64,000 bases of DNA from Pseudomonadota bacterium (GTDB lineage: Bacteria > Pseudomonadota > Alphaproteobacteria > Rhizobiales > Rhizobiaceae), in contig JAEYDD010000033.1 in NCBI GenBank assembly GCA_023404095.1, positions 58,002 through 122,001 on the forward strand, given 5' to 3'. A program made the position numbers and the translations under genes. Shown here one piece after another: positions 46,029 through 57,014 of the stretch. The number at the start of each line of letters is the position of its first letter. Position 1 is the first letter of the stretch. A model generated the notes under the pieces. That model worked only from the letters and a program-made list of their open reading frames with translations, was not told where the DNA came from and did no database searches.

Positions 46029-46891
46029 CTGCCCGCCACTTCCGCGAAAGCCGCGTCCACCAGCGCGTGCTTGGCCGCCTGGTACCGGCTGTAGTCCTGC
46101 AGAAGCCGGTGCGATATCCACACCGCGCTTTCGCCGCGGCTGCCGCTCCAGCCTATATCGCCGGCTTCCGCCGCCTTGTTGAAAAGGCGCATGACATGGG
46201 TGCGGGAGATCGAGAACCGGCGAGCGACCTCGTTGATGGAAAGGGTGCCGGCGGCGATCCGCTCGGCCTGAAGGCCCGCGCCGTCCTCGCCGGGTTCGAC
46301 CGCGCCGATCAAGAGATCCATGAGCAGGCCGCCGAAGTTGGCCCAGGTGAACAGGTTGAAGGTCGCTCCCTGGTAGCGAACCTCGCTGTCGGTGAGAATG
46401 CGTTGGGCGATGCGAGGCTGCAGCCGGTACAGCAGCGAAGGATCGGCCGCGTAGGTTTCTGCGCGCCTGCCCCCGTCGAAGCCGTCGAGGCAGCCCAGAT
46501 GGAGTTCCAGCCATTGCGACATCGCCTGGTCCGGAAGATGGCTCGGGACCAGGGGCTTGCGCCGGCGGTCCTCCTGGCCCGGGGCGACATGGATGAACCC
46601 GTGCCCCAGAAGTTCCTGAATGAAATCCGCGGCGGTATTCTTGCTGGCGACGTCGTTTTCCTGAACCACGCTGATGAAGCGCGCCGTGTAGAGGCCGCTT
46701 GCGGGGTCTTCGGGATCATGCGAGCAGGCGAGCGCAAAGGCGGCGTGGCTCATCAGCCAGCGCTGCTGGGAGGAGAATAGGCCGCCAAGCGGCGGGTTCT
46801 CGTCGTAGATCGCCAGAAGTACCCTCGCGCCATGCCGGAAGGAGAAGAAGAAACGGGGATCGGCGAGAAGCGAGGCGGAAGCGATCGACAT
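46025..46891 (-). CDS. Helix-turn-helix protein of unknown family
   Basis: A 288-residue soluble protein. The C-terminal third carries a helix-turn-helix (LSINEVARRFSISRTHVMRLFNK read from its first residues LSINEVARRF), followed by a wing-like GWSGSRGESAVWIS. The N-terminal 190 residues (GARVLLAIYDENPPLGGL, RWLMSHAAFALACSHDPEDP) match nothing I recognise. The stop codon TAG is formed by the CTAG target of the neighbouring IS, which inserted exactly at the end of the gene, so the protein is probably full length. It is divergent from dnaG across 272 bases without other features. Confidence 0.7.
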   Translation of the reverse strand: MSIASASLLADPRFFFSFRHGARVLLAIYDENPPLGGLFSSQQRWLMSHAAFALACSHDPEDPASGLYTARFISVVQENDVASKNTAADFIQELLGHGFIHVAPGQEDRRRKPLVPSHLPDQAMSQWLELHLGCLDGFDGGRRAETYAADPSLLYRLQPRIAQRILTDSEVRYQGATFNLFTWANFGGLLMDLLIGAVEPGEDGAGLQAERIAAGTLSINEVARRFSISRTHVMRLFNKAAEAGDIGWSGSRGESAVWISHRLLQDYSRYQAAKHALVDAAFAEVAGS

Positions 46892-47163
46892 GTCATTGTC
46901 CCGACAGCGAATTGTCCCCTCTCATTGGCAATGAGGGCTCTTGCCTGTCAATTTCGAACTTAATTCAAATTGTCGTGTATGTGCAGCCGTCCGCGACGGG
47001 GATTTTCCGGACAGGTCCGAAGCGACGGGGCGCTCTGCGGACTTGTCCCCTGTTGAATGCGCCCCGCATCCTCTTTAATGGCTGCCCATGATGGTACCTG
47101 CCTGCCGCCATCGCTATAGTGGCGGGCTCGCCTGATCGAAGGCGACGGAGACGACGTTTCAAG

Positions 47164-49170
47164 ATGCGGTTTTCACCTTCTTTCCTCGACGAAATTCGCG
47201 ATCGCGTGCCGATATCGGCCGTGGTGGGGCGACGCGTCACCTGGGACAAGAAGAAGACGAACGTCTCGCGCGGCGACTACTGGGCCTGCTGCCCGTTCCA
47301 TGGCGAGAAATCGCCGAGCTTTCACTGCGAGGATCGCAAGGGGCGGTATCACTGCTTCGGTTGCGGCGTTTCCGGCGACCATTTTCGTTTCTTGAGCGAA
47401 CTGGAGGGGCTGAGCTTCCCCGAGGCGGTGCAGCAGCTTGCCGACATGGCCGGGATGGCGATGCCGCAGCCCGACGCCCAGGCCGAACGGCGGGAGAAGG
47501 AGCGCACCTCGCTTCTCGACGTGATGGAGATGGCGACAGCCTTCTTCCAGGACCAGCTGCAATCGGCAGCCGGAGCGCGCGCGCGCGCCTATCTGCGCGA
47601 CCGCGGACTGACAGGCCGCACGATCGAGACGTTCCGGCTCGGCTATGCGCCCGAGGGGCGCAACGTTCTGAAGGAGTACCTGGCGGGAAAGGGCGTTCCC
47701 AAGGACCAGATCGAGGCCTGCGGGCTCGTGGTGCACGGCCCGGAGATCCCGGTCTCCTACGATCGCTTCCGTGACCGCATCATGTTTCCGATTCTGTCTT
47801 CGCGCGAAAAGGTGATCGCATTCGGTGGGCGGGCCATGTCGCCGGATGCGCCGGCGAAGTATCTCAACTCCAACGAGACCGAACTCTTTCACAAGGGCAA
47901 CGTGCTCTACAACTTCGCCCGCGCGCGCAAATCCGCGCAGGGCGGAGGACGGGGTGCCGCAGGCGACGAGGGCACGCATGCGACGGTAATCGCCGTCGAA
48001 GGCTATATGGATGTGATCGCGCTGCACCAGGCGGGCATCGAGAACGCCGTCGCCCCGCTCGGCACCGCGCTGACGGAAAGCCAACTTGAGCTTCTGTGGA
48101 AGATGACGCCCCAGCCGGTGCTCTGCTTCGACGGCGACGGCGCCGGCATCCGTGCGGCCAACCGTGCCGCAGAGCTGGCATTGCCGTACATCAAGCCCGG
48201 GCGCACCGTCCGTTTCGCGCTTCTGCCCGACGGCAAGGATCCGGACGACCTCGTCCGCCACGAGGGCCGTGCGCCGTTCGACAAGGTGCTTGCCAGTGCA
48301 AAGCCTCTCGCTGAGATGATCTGGTCGCGCGAAGTCGGCGGCGGCAGCTATGATACGCCAGAAAGCCGGGCGGAGCTGGAAGCGCGCCTGCGCCAGCTCG
48401 TCTCGGTGATTGCCGACGAGAACGTCCGTCGCCACTACCAGCAGGACGTGCGCGACCGCCTCAACGCCTTCTTCCAGCCCGCGGTGCGACAGGGCGGTGA
48501 GCGACGCAGCTTCGGCGCGCGACAGGGGCGGCGGCAGGAGGGCGGCCGCAACGCCGTTGGCGGCAGTCAGTCGTCAACGCCGGCGACGATTTCCGACCGG
48601 CTTGCACAATCGACGCTGGTGCGCGGTGCGCAGGCGCTGCCGGCTCTTCGCGAGAGCGTGCTGGCGCTGACGATCGTGAACCAGCCGCAGCTTCTCTTCG
48701 AGGAATATGACGAGGTCTCCGCCATCGAGTTCGACAATCGCGACCTGCAGCGCTTCTGGTCGGCCGTGCTCGGGATCGCCGCCGGCATGGGCGAGCGGCT
48801 GTCGCGGGAGCGGCTGGTGGAGGAGCTGGAGGCGGCGGGATTCGACCCGATCCTGAAGATGCTCGACCAGCAGATCCGAAATTCCCGGCTGTGGATCGCG
48901 ACGCAGGAGGCTGCACCCGCCGATGCCCGGGAGGCCTTCCTGCAGGCGCTGGCGCTGCACAAGCGTACCCGCGCGCTTCTGTGGCAGCGGCGCGAGCTGG
49001 AGCGGGAACTGGCCGAGGCGACCGAGGAGGGCGACGGCGAACGCGCCTACCAGATCACCCGCGCGCTGCAGGAGGTGCAGATGGAAACAAAGCGGCTGGA
49101 GAACCAGGAAGCGATCATCGACGGCTTCGGCGTCATGTCGGGTCGGGTGAAGGGGCCGGCCAAGGGGTAG
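47164..49170 (+). CDS. dnaG: DNA primase
   Basis: A 668-residue primase that makes RNA primers for the replisome. The N-terminal zinc ribbon has CCPFHGEKSPSFHCED and CFGCGVSGDHFRF. The RNA polymerase core has FRDRIMFPI and the TOPRIM motifs VIAVEGYMDVIALHQAG and CFDGDGAGIRAA. The C-terminal helicase-binding region (about 520-668) is variable, as usual. The start at 47164 (MRFSPSFLDEIRDRVP) is conserved in alphaproteobacteria. rpoD follows 5.5 kb later on the same strand, after recQ, a GFA gene, kbl and tdh. Confidence 0.97.
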   Translation: MRFSPSFLDEIRDRVPISAVVGRRVTWDKKKTNVSRGDYWACCPFHGEKSPSFHCEDRKGRYHCFGCGVSGDHFRFLSELEGLSFPEAVQQLADMAGMAMPQPDAQAERREKERTSLLDVMEMATAFFQDQLQSAAGARARAYLRDRGLTGRTIETFRLGYAPEGRNVLKEYLAGKGVPKDQIEACGLVVHGPEIPVSYDRFRDRIMFPILSSREKVIAFGGRAMSPDAPAKYLNSNETELFHKGNVLYNFARARKSAQGGGRGAAGDEGTHATVIAVEGYMDVIALHQAGIENAVAPLGTALTESQLELLWKMTPQPVLCFDGDGAGIRAANRAAELALPYIKPGRTVRFALLPDGKDPDDLVRHEGRAPFDKVLASAKPLAEMIWSREVGGGSYDTPESRAELEARLRQLVSVIADENVRRHYQQDVRDRLNAFFQPAVRQGGERRSFGARQGRRQEGGRNAVGGSQSSTPATISDRLAQSTLVRGAQALPALRESVLALTIVNQPQLLFEEYDEVSAIEFDNRDLQRFWSAVLGIAAGMGERLSRERLVEELEAAGFDPILKMLDQQIRNSRLWIATQEAAPADAREAFLQALALHKRTRALLWQRRELERELAEATEEGDGERAYQITRALQEVQMETKRLENQEAIIDGFGVMSGRVKGPAKG

Positions 49171-49355
49171 TGCGGGCTTGCGCCGCCGTTCACGCTCTGC
49201 GTGAACGTTTCGGCAAAGCAGAGTCGTTTCAAGGTCTTGCCCGCAAGATATGAAGCGCCGCCATCAGTCGCAGAGGATCGCGCATACGGTGGCTGCGGCT
49301 TGCATCTTGGGGCGGGGTGTCCATGATGCGCCGACGATTCCCTGAAAGAGGCCCG

Positions 49356-51230
49356 ATGCCGCATCCCGAAAGACAGGACCCGCCCTTCTCCACCGACCGT
49401 CTGTTCGAGGGCGCGCGACATCCCCTGGACGTTCTCAAGCGCATCTACGGCTATGACGCCTTTCGCGGCAAGCAGCAGGCGGTGGTCGAGCACGTGACGG
49501 ACGGCGGCGACGCGGTCGTGCTCTTTCCGACGGGTGCGGGAAAGTCGCTGTGCTTCCAGATTCCGGCACTCTGCCGGCAAGGTGTCGGCATCGTCGTGTC
49601 GCCATTGATCGCGTTAATGCGCGACCAGGTGGAGGCGCTGAAGCAGCTCGGCGTTCGCGCCGCCGCGCTCAATTCCTCGCTGTCGCGCGAGGAGGCCGGT
49701 GCCGTCATGCGCGCGATCCGCGCGGGCGAGCTCGATCTTCTGTACGTCACCCCCGAGCGCATCGTGACGGACGGCTTTGCCGACCTGATCGGCAATGCGC
49801 GCATTGCGCTCTTTGCGATCGACGAGGCGCACTGCGTCTCGCAGTGGGGGCACGATTTCCGCCCGGAGTACCGCACGCTCGACCGGCTGGCGGAGCGCTA
49901 TCCCGGCGTGCCGCGGATCGCGCTGACGGCGACTGCCGACCCGCACACGCGCGATGACATCATCGAGCGGCTCTCGCTTCAGCAGGCGCAGGTGTTCACC
50001 ACCTCGTTCGACCGGCCGAACATCTCCTACGATATCGTCGAGCGCGACCAGCCGCGCCAGCAGCTGCTGCGCTTTTTGTCGCGCCACAAAGGCGCGAGCG
50101 GCATCGTCTACTGCCTGTCGCGGGCCAAGGTGGAGGATACGGCCGCGTGGCTGGACGGGCAGGGGATCCGGGCGCTGCCCTATCACGCGGGCCTCGACAG
50201 GGCCGTGCGCGACGCCAACCAGGACGCCTTCCTGAAGGAAGAAAATCTATGCCTCGTCGCCACCGTCGCCTTCGGCATGGGGATCGACAAGCCTGACGTG
50301 CGCTACGTCGCCCACCTCGACCTGCCCGGCTCCGTCGAGGCGTACTATCAGGAGACGGGCCGCGCCGGGCGTGACGGCCAGCCTTCCGAGGTGTGGATGG
50401 CCTACGGCATGGCCGACGTGCTGCAGCGCCGGCGCATGATCGACGAGGGGGAGGCTGCCGAGGAGGTCAAGCGGGTCGAGCGCGCGAAGCTGAACGCGCT
50501 GCTTGCGATCTGCGAGACCGCGTCCTGCCGGCGGCAGGCGATCCTCGCCCATTTCGGCGAGGCGCATCCGGGCGGCTGCGGCAATTGCGACACCTGCCGC
50601 AACCCCGTCGAGACCTGGGACGGCACGGAGGCGGCGATCAAGGCGCTAGCCGCCGTCTATCGCACCGGCGAACGGTTCGGCTCCGGACACGTGATCGACG
50701 TGCTGTTGGGCACCGTCAACGAGAAGACCGAGCGTTTCGGCCATGTCGACATGCCGGTGTTCGGGGCGGGCAAGGACCTTCCCGGCCGCACATGGCAGTC
50801 GGTGTTCCGGCAGTTACTCGCCGCAGGCCTCATTCGTATCGATCATGCGGCTTTCGGCGCGATGAAGCTCGAGCCGGAGTCCCGCGCCGTTTTCCGCCGC
50901 GAGCGCGAGGTGCGCTTCCGCAAGGACCGCCCGATGTCGGGCAAGGCTGCGAAGGGCCAGAAGTCGGCTGCCGCGCGCGAGCGTCTCGATCTTGCCGGTT
51001 CGGATCGGGAGCTTTTCGAACGCCTGCGCGCCGAACGCCTGTCGATCGCCAAGGATCTCGACGTCCCGCCCTATGTGGTCTTTCCCGACGCGACCTTGAT
51101 CGCGCTTGCGAAGGAACGGCCGCAGGACTGGGACGAGTTGCTGGACATTCCCGGCATCGGCCAGAGCAAGCGCGAGCGCTTCGGCAAGGCGTTCCTGGCC
51201 GTGATCGAGGACTACGCCGAACTCGAATGA
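49356..51230 (+). CDS. recQ: ATP-dependent DNA helicase RecQ
   Basis: A 624-residue 3'-5' DNA helicase acting in recombination and replication repair. Helicase motifs are visible in order: GYDAFRGKQQAVVEHV (motif 0), FPTGAGKSLCFQIPAL (Walker A), IDEAHCVSQWGHDFRPEY (DEAH box and aromatic loop) and QETGRAGRDGQPS (motif VI). The RQC zinc-binding cysteines lie in CETASCRRQAIL and GGCGNCDTCRNP. A single HRDC domain ends the protein (DWDELLDIPGIGQSKRERFG). The start at 49356 follows AAAGAGG; 49317 and 49323 are longer alternatives. Confidence 0.96.
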   Translation: MPHPERQDPPFSTDRLFEGARHPLDVLKRIYGYDAFRGKQQAVVEHVTDGGDAVVLFPTGAGKSLCFQIPALCRQGVGIVVSPLIALMRDQVEALKQLGVRAAALNSSLSREEAGAVMRAIRAGELDLLYVTPERIVTDGFADLIGNARIALFAIDEAHCVSQWGHDFRPEYRTLDRLAERYPGVPRIALTATADPHTRDDIIERLSLQQAQVFTTSFDRPNISYDIVERDQPRQQLLRFLSRHKGASGIVYCLSRAKVEDTAAWLDGQGIRALPYHAGLDRAVRDANQDAFLKEENLCLVATVAFGMGIDKPDVRYVAHLDLPGSVEAYYQETGRAGRDGQPSEVWMAYGMADVLQRRRMIDEGEAAEEVKRVERAKLNALLAICETASCRRQAILAHFGEAHPGGCGNCDTCRNPVETWDGTEAAIKALAAVYRTGERFGSGHVIDVLLGTVNEKTERFGHVDMPVFGAGKDLPGRTWQSVFRQLLAAGLIRIDHAAFGAMKLEPESRAVFRREREVRFRKDRPMSGKAAKGQKSAAARERLDLAGSDRELFERLRAERLSIAKDLDVPPYVVFPDATLIALAKERPQDWDELLDIPGIGQSKRERFGKAFLAVIEDYAELE

Positions 51231-51275
51231 GGGGGCCTGGCGGAGCGTGCGTCGGGCAACAAGGGAGGAGAGCAG

Positions 51276-51725
51276 ATGACGGACTGGAAACTGCCTTGGC
51301 ACGGTGCCTGCCGTTGCGGGCGCGTGAAGCTGAAGGTCACGGCACCGCCCCTGCTCACCATGGCCTGCCATTGCACGGGCTGCCAGCGGATGTCGGGCAG
51401 CGCCTATTCTCTCAGCGCCGCCATCCCGACCGAGGGATTTGCCGTGAGCGAGGGAAAGCCGGTGGTCGCCGGTGCGAACCCGGAAGCCGGCCATCATTTC
51501 TGCCCGGACTGCATGACCTGGATGTTCACGCGACCGGACGGGATCGATTTCTTCGTCAACCTGCGGCCGACCATGCTGGAGGACACGCACTGGTTCACGC
51601 CGTTCATCGAGACCTATACGAGCGAGAAGCTTGCCTGGGCCGAGACGCCCGCGGTGCACAGCTTCAAGCGCTTTCCGCCCTTCGAGGCGTATGAAGGGCT
51701 CGTGGCCGAGTTTGCGGCCCGCTGA
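51276..51725 (+). CDS. GFA family (glutathione-dependent formaldehyde-activating-like) protein
   Basis: A 149-residue zinc protein of the GFA superfamily (Mss4-like fold). The zinc cysteines are in GACRCGRVKL, ACHCTGCQRMSGS and HFCPDCMTWMF. The original member was thought to speed up the glutathione-formaldehyde adduct, but most family members have no known role. It lies 45 bases after recQ and about 130 bases before kbl on the same strand. AGGAG lies upstream of the ATG. Confidence 0.9.
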   Translation: MTDWKLPWHGACRCGRVKLKVTAPPLLTMACHCTGCQRMSGSAYSLSAAIPTEGFAVSEGKPVVAGANPEAGHHFCPDCMTWMFTRPDGIDFFVNLRPTMLEDTHWFTPFIETYTSEKLAWAETPAVHSFKRFPPFEAYEGLVAEFAAR

Positions 51726-51854
51726 CGGCGGACTTGGGCGACAATGACGCCGCCCCGATGCCAGGCCGCCGCCTTGCCGCCGAGGACAGATGCGGGCCAT
51801 CCGTGCTACATCTTCGGCCAACCGGATATCGCTTCCTTCCTGCAAGGGTTTCCC

Positions 51855-53042
51855 ATGAGCTCGACATTCCTCTCTCACCTGCGCACCGAACTCGAAAGCC
51901 TCAAGGCCGCCGGTCTCTACAAGTCGGAGCGCGTCATCCTCTCCAAGCAGGCCGGCACGATCGAGGTTGTGTCCGGCGGCCGCGTGCTGAATTTCTGCGC
52001 CAACAATTATCTGGGGCTTGCCGACAACGAGGAACTGGCGGAGGCGGCAAAGCAGGCGCTCGACCGCTACGGCTACGGCATGGCGTCGGTGCGTTTCATC
52101 TGCGGCACGCAAGAAGAGCACAAGCAGTTGGAGGCGCGGATCTCGGCCTTCCTCGGCATGGAGGACACGATCCTCTATTCCTCCTGCTTCGATGCCAATG
52201 GCGGTCTGTTCGAGACGCTGCTTTCCGACGAGGACGCGATCATCTCGGATGCCTTGAACCATGCCTCGATCATCGACGGCGTGCGTCTCTCCAAGGCAAA
52301 ACGCTTCCGCTACGCCAACAACGACATGGCGGCACTGGAAGAAGAGCTGAAGAAGGCCGAGGGCAGCCGTTTCAAGCTGATCGCCACCGACGGCGTGTTC
52401 TCCATGGACGGCATCATCGCCAATCTCAAGGGCGTCTGCGACCTTGCCGAAAAGTACGGAGCGATGGTGATGGTCGACGACAGCCATGCGGTCGGCTTCG
52501 TGGGTCGGCACGGCCGCGGTTCCGCCGAGCACTGCGGCGTCGAGGGGCGGATCGACATCATCACCGGCACGCTCGGCAAGGCGCTCGGCGGCGCGTCTGG
52601 GGGATATACCTCTGCCAAGGCGGAAGTGGTCGACTGGCTGCGCCAGCGCTCGCGGCCCTATCTCTTTTCCAACACGCTGGCGCCGGTCATCGCGGCCGCC
52701 TCGCTGAAGGTGTTCGACCTGATCGAGAACGGCGATGCCCTGCGCAAGCGCCTCTCTGACAATGCCACACTGTTTCGCTCCGAGATGACGAAGCTCGGCT
52801 TCACGCTGGCGGGCGAGGGGCATCCGATCATCCCGGTGATGCTCGGCGACGCGGCGCTCGCCCAGGAGATGGCGGCGCGGATGCTGGAGAAGGGCGTCTA
52901 CGTGATCGGCTTCTCCTTCCCCGTCGTGCCCAAGGGGCAGGCCCGCATCCGCACGCAGATGTCGGCGGCGCATTCGCGGGCGGATGTCGAGAAGGCGATT
53001 GCGGTGTTTGCGGTGGTGGGACGTGAGCTGGGGGTGATCTGA
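51855..53042 (+). CDS. kbl: 2-amino-3-ketobutyrate CoA ligase (glycine C-acetyltransferase)
   Basis: A 395-residue PLP enzyme of the alpha-oxoamine synthase family. It splits 2-amino-3-oxobutyrate with CoA to glycine and acetyl-CoA, the second step of threonine breakdown. VLNFCANNYLGLADN, YGYGMASVRFICGTQ, VMVDDSHAVGFVG and the PLP-lysine motif ITGTLGKALGGASGGY are visible. The start at 51855 follows GCAAGGG. It lies upstream of tdh, which makes its substrate; the pair is separated by a 195-base spacer with palindromic repeats. Confidence 0.96.
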   Translation: MSSTFLSHLRTELESLKAAGLYKSERVILSKQAGTIEVVSGGRVLNFCANNYLGLADNEELAEAAKQALDRYGYGMASVRFICGTQEEHKQLEARISAFLGMEDTILYSSCFDANGGLFETLLSDEDAIISDALNHASIIDGVRLSKAKRFRYANNDMAALEEELKKAEGSRFKLIATDGVFSMDGIIANLKGVCDLAEKYGAMVMVDDSHAVGFVGRHGRGSAEHCGVEGRIDIITGTLGKALGGASGGYTSAKAEVVDWLRQRSRPYLFSNTLAPVIAAASLKVFDLIENGDALRKRLSDNATLFRSEMTKLGFTLAGEGHPIIPVMLGDAALAQEMAARMLEKGVYVIGFSFPVVPKGQARIRTQMSAAHSRADVEKAIAVFAVVGRELGVI

Positions 53043-53070
53043 GGCGAGGCAAGTGGACAATTGTCGCGTT

Positions 53071-53190
53071 GCCCCTCACCCCAGCCCTCTCGCCGCAGGC
53101 GGGGCGAGGGGACGTGCCATGCGCGGGCGTCGGAGTGGAGACAATACGTGCGGCGGTCGTCCTTCGCCCTGCTTGCGGGGAGAAGGTGCC
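53071..53190. repeat. Rhizobial intergenic palindromic repeat between kbl and tdh
   Basis: Two imperfect palindromes lie in tandem. The first is CCCCTCACCCCAGCCCTCTC / GGCGGGGCGAGGGG (about 53072-53111). The second is CCTTCGCCCTGCTTGC / GGGGAGAAGG around 53161-53187. Sequences of this kind (C-rich arm, CCGCAGGCGG centre, G-rich arm) are dispersed between genes in Rhizobiaceae (RIME-like). No coding capacity. Confidence 0.6.
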
Positions 53191-53237
53191 GCCAGGCGGA
53201 CAAGGGGCTCTGTGGAGGCAGACATGAGGAGCAAGCC

Positions 53238-54272
53238 ATGACCAACATGATGCGGGCGCTGGTCAAGTCGAAACCCGAAGTCGGGCTCTGGATGGAGAAC
53301 GTGCCCGTGCCGGAGGTCGGCCCTAGCGACGTGCTGATTCGGGTGAAGAAATCGGCGATTTGCGGCACGGACGTGCACATCTGGAACTGGGACCACTGGG
53401 CGCAGAAGACGATTCCCGTGCCGATGGTGGTCGGCCACGAGTTCGTCGGCGAGATAGCCGAGGTCGGCGCGGCGGTGACGAAGTATCACGTCGGCGAACG
53501 GGTCTCGGGCGAGGGGCACATCGTTTGCGGCAAGTGCCGCAACTGCCGCGCCGGGCGCGGGCACCTCTGCCACTATACAAAGGGGGTCGGCGTCAACCGG
53601 CCGGGATCGTTCGGCGAGTTCGTCTGCATCCCCGAGCACAACGTCGTGCCGATCCCGCCGGAAGTGCCCGACGAGGTGGCGGCGATCTTCGATCCGTTCG
53701 GCAATGCGGTGCACACCGCCTTGTCGTTTGATCTGGTGGGCGAGGATGTGCTCGTCACCGGTGCGGGGCCGATCGGCATCATGGGGGCGATGGTGGCCAG
53801 GCGCGCCGGCGCCCGAAAGGTCGTCATCACCGACATCAATCCGGTCCGGTTGGAGCTTGCCCGCAAGGTCGGCATCGAGCACGTGGTGGACGCCTCGAAG
53901 GACGACCTGACAGAGGTGATGGCCGCAATCGGCATGACGGAGGGCTTCGACGTCGGGCTGGAGATGTCCGGCGCGCCGCCGGCCTTCCGCTCGATGATCG
54001 ACGCGATGAACAACGGCGGCAAGATCGCCATCCTCGGGATCGCGCCCGATGGCTTCGGCATCGACTGGAACAAGGTCATCTTCAAGATGCTGACCCTGAA
54101 GGGCATTTACGGGCGCGAGATGTTCGAGACCTGGTACAAGATGATCGCCTTCGTCCAGGGCGGGCTCGACCTGTCGCCGATCATCACCCATCGCCTCAGC
54201 ATCGACCAGTTCCGGGACGGTTTCGAGGCAATGCGCTCCGGCAATTCCGGCAAGGTGGTGATGGACTGGTGA
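53238..54272 (+). CDS. tdh: L-threonine 3-dehydrogenase
   Basis: A 344-residue medium-chain zinc alcohol dehydrogenase. It oxidises threonine to 2-amino-3-oxobutyrate with NAD, which Kbl then cleaves. The catalytic zinc ligands are in SAICGTDVHIWNWD and VVGHEFVGEIAEVG. The structural zinc site is CGKCRNCRAGRGHLC, and the NAD loop is VTGAGPIGIMGAMVARRAG. The start at 53238 follows TGAGGAG. No terminator hairpin with a T run was recognised after it. Confidence 0.96.
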   Translation: MTNMMRALVKSKPEVGLWMENVPVPEVGPSDVLIRVKKSAICGTDVHIWNWDHWAQKTIPVPMVVGHEFVGEIAEVGAAVTKYHVGERVSGEGHIVCGKCRNCRAGRGHLCHYTKGVGVNRPGSFGEFVCIPEHNVVPIPPEVPDEVAAIFDPFGNAVHTALSFDLVGEDVLVTGAGPIGIMGAMVARRAGARKVVITDINPVRLELARKVGIEHVVDASKDDLTEVMAAIGMTEGFDVGLEMSGAPPAFRSMIDAMNNGGKIAILGIAPDGFGIDWNKVIFKMLTLKGIYGREMFETWYKMIAFVQGGLDLSPIITHRLSIDQFRDGFEAMRSGNSGKVVMDW

Positions 54273-54677
54273 GGCAGAAGCAGCGAGGGGGCGAATCAGG
54301 AACGCGAGCAGCCCTTGTCTTTTGCGCGACCATGCCTACATCTTGGCCAACACCCGCAACCGGCGCGGCTGACGTTGAAGACCCGAATCAAAGGGTTTTC
54401 GGGGTTTTTTGGCGGAAAAGCTTGACGGAGCCGAAAAATCTGGGAATCACCATTTCTGGCAAGGGCGAGATGGGTACGGCGGATCGGGAAGTCATGTCAA
54501 TCATGCTGCACAGGCAGTATGTCCTCGGCCTTCGACGGCGAGGCGTGGTTAATCAGGATTTAAGTTTCATTCCGTTAGGTCACTGAAACGAATTGGCACG
54601 GCGCCGGAGCTTCGGGCGGGCGCTTGCACGGTCCCGGACGGCACTGAAACTGGATACCCCAGGAAAGCGAAGACTAA
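54273..54677. other. Intergenic region carrying the rpoD promoter
   Basis: 405 bases without a supportable gene; a 105-codon frame at 54269-54586 lacks a ribosome site and family features. TTGACG (54422-54427), 17 bases, then AATCAC (54445-54450) is a candidate -35/-10 pair, weak at -10. The preceding run AAAGGGTTTTCGGGGTTTTT (54390-54410) is T-rich and might include the end signal of the tdh transcript. Confidence 0.35.
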
Positions 54678-56726
<2,049 letters not shown>

Positions 56727-56788
56727 TAGCTGCCGATTGCCTTGCGTCCCGAAAGCGGGGGCGCGGGAATCGGGTTCAGGCAATTTTC

Positions 56789-56816
56789 GAAGGCCGGGCT
56801 GAGACGCCCGGCCTTC
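56789..56816 (+). terminator. Terminator of rpoD
   Basis: GAAGGCCGGGC and GCCCGGCCTTC form a perfect 11-bp stem with a six-base loop, 62 bases after the rpoD stop codon, followed by TGCATTTCTG. Confidence 0.75.
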
Positions 56817-57014
56817 TGCATTTCTGCCCGAAATGCGGTTGCCGCAGCGTGCGGGACCGGGTGCGGGACGTGACCCGCAGACGGGATTTTTCGTGTGCGG
56901 CGTTAATTCTTTATGTGCGATAACGTACATTTGTTGCGATGCAGCACTTGGGCGTGCAACCCTGCGCTGCTAGGCTGATGGCGCTGGGGCTTTGCATGGA
57001 AATGGAGAAGCCCA

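Noticed and set aside
50814..53060. A 748-codon minus-strand open frame over recQ, the GFA gene and kbl
   Set aside because: Antisense to three well-conserved genes, with low-complexity His/Arg/Asp composition.
54269..54586. A 105-codon frame after tdh
   Set aside because: No ribosome site of its own, no domain, and it covers the rpoD promoter region.
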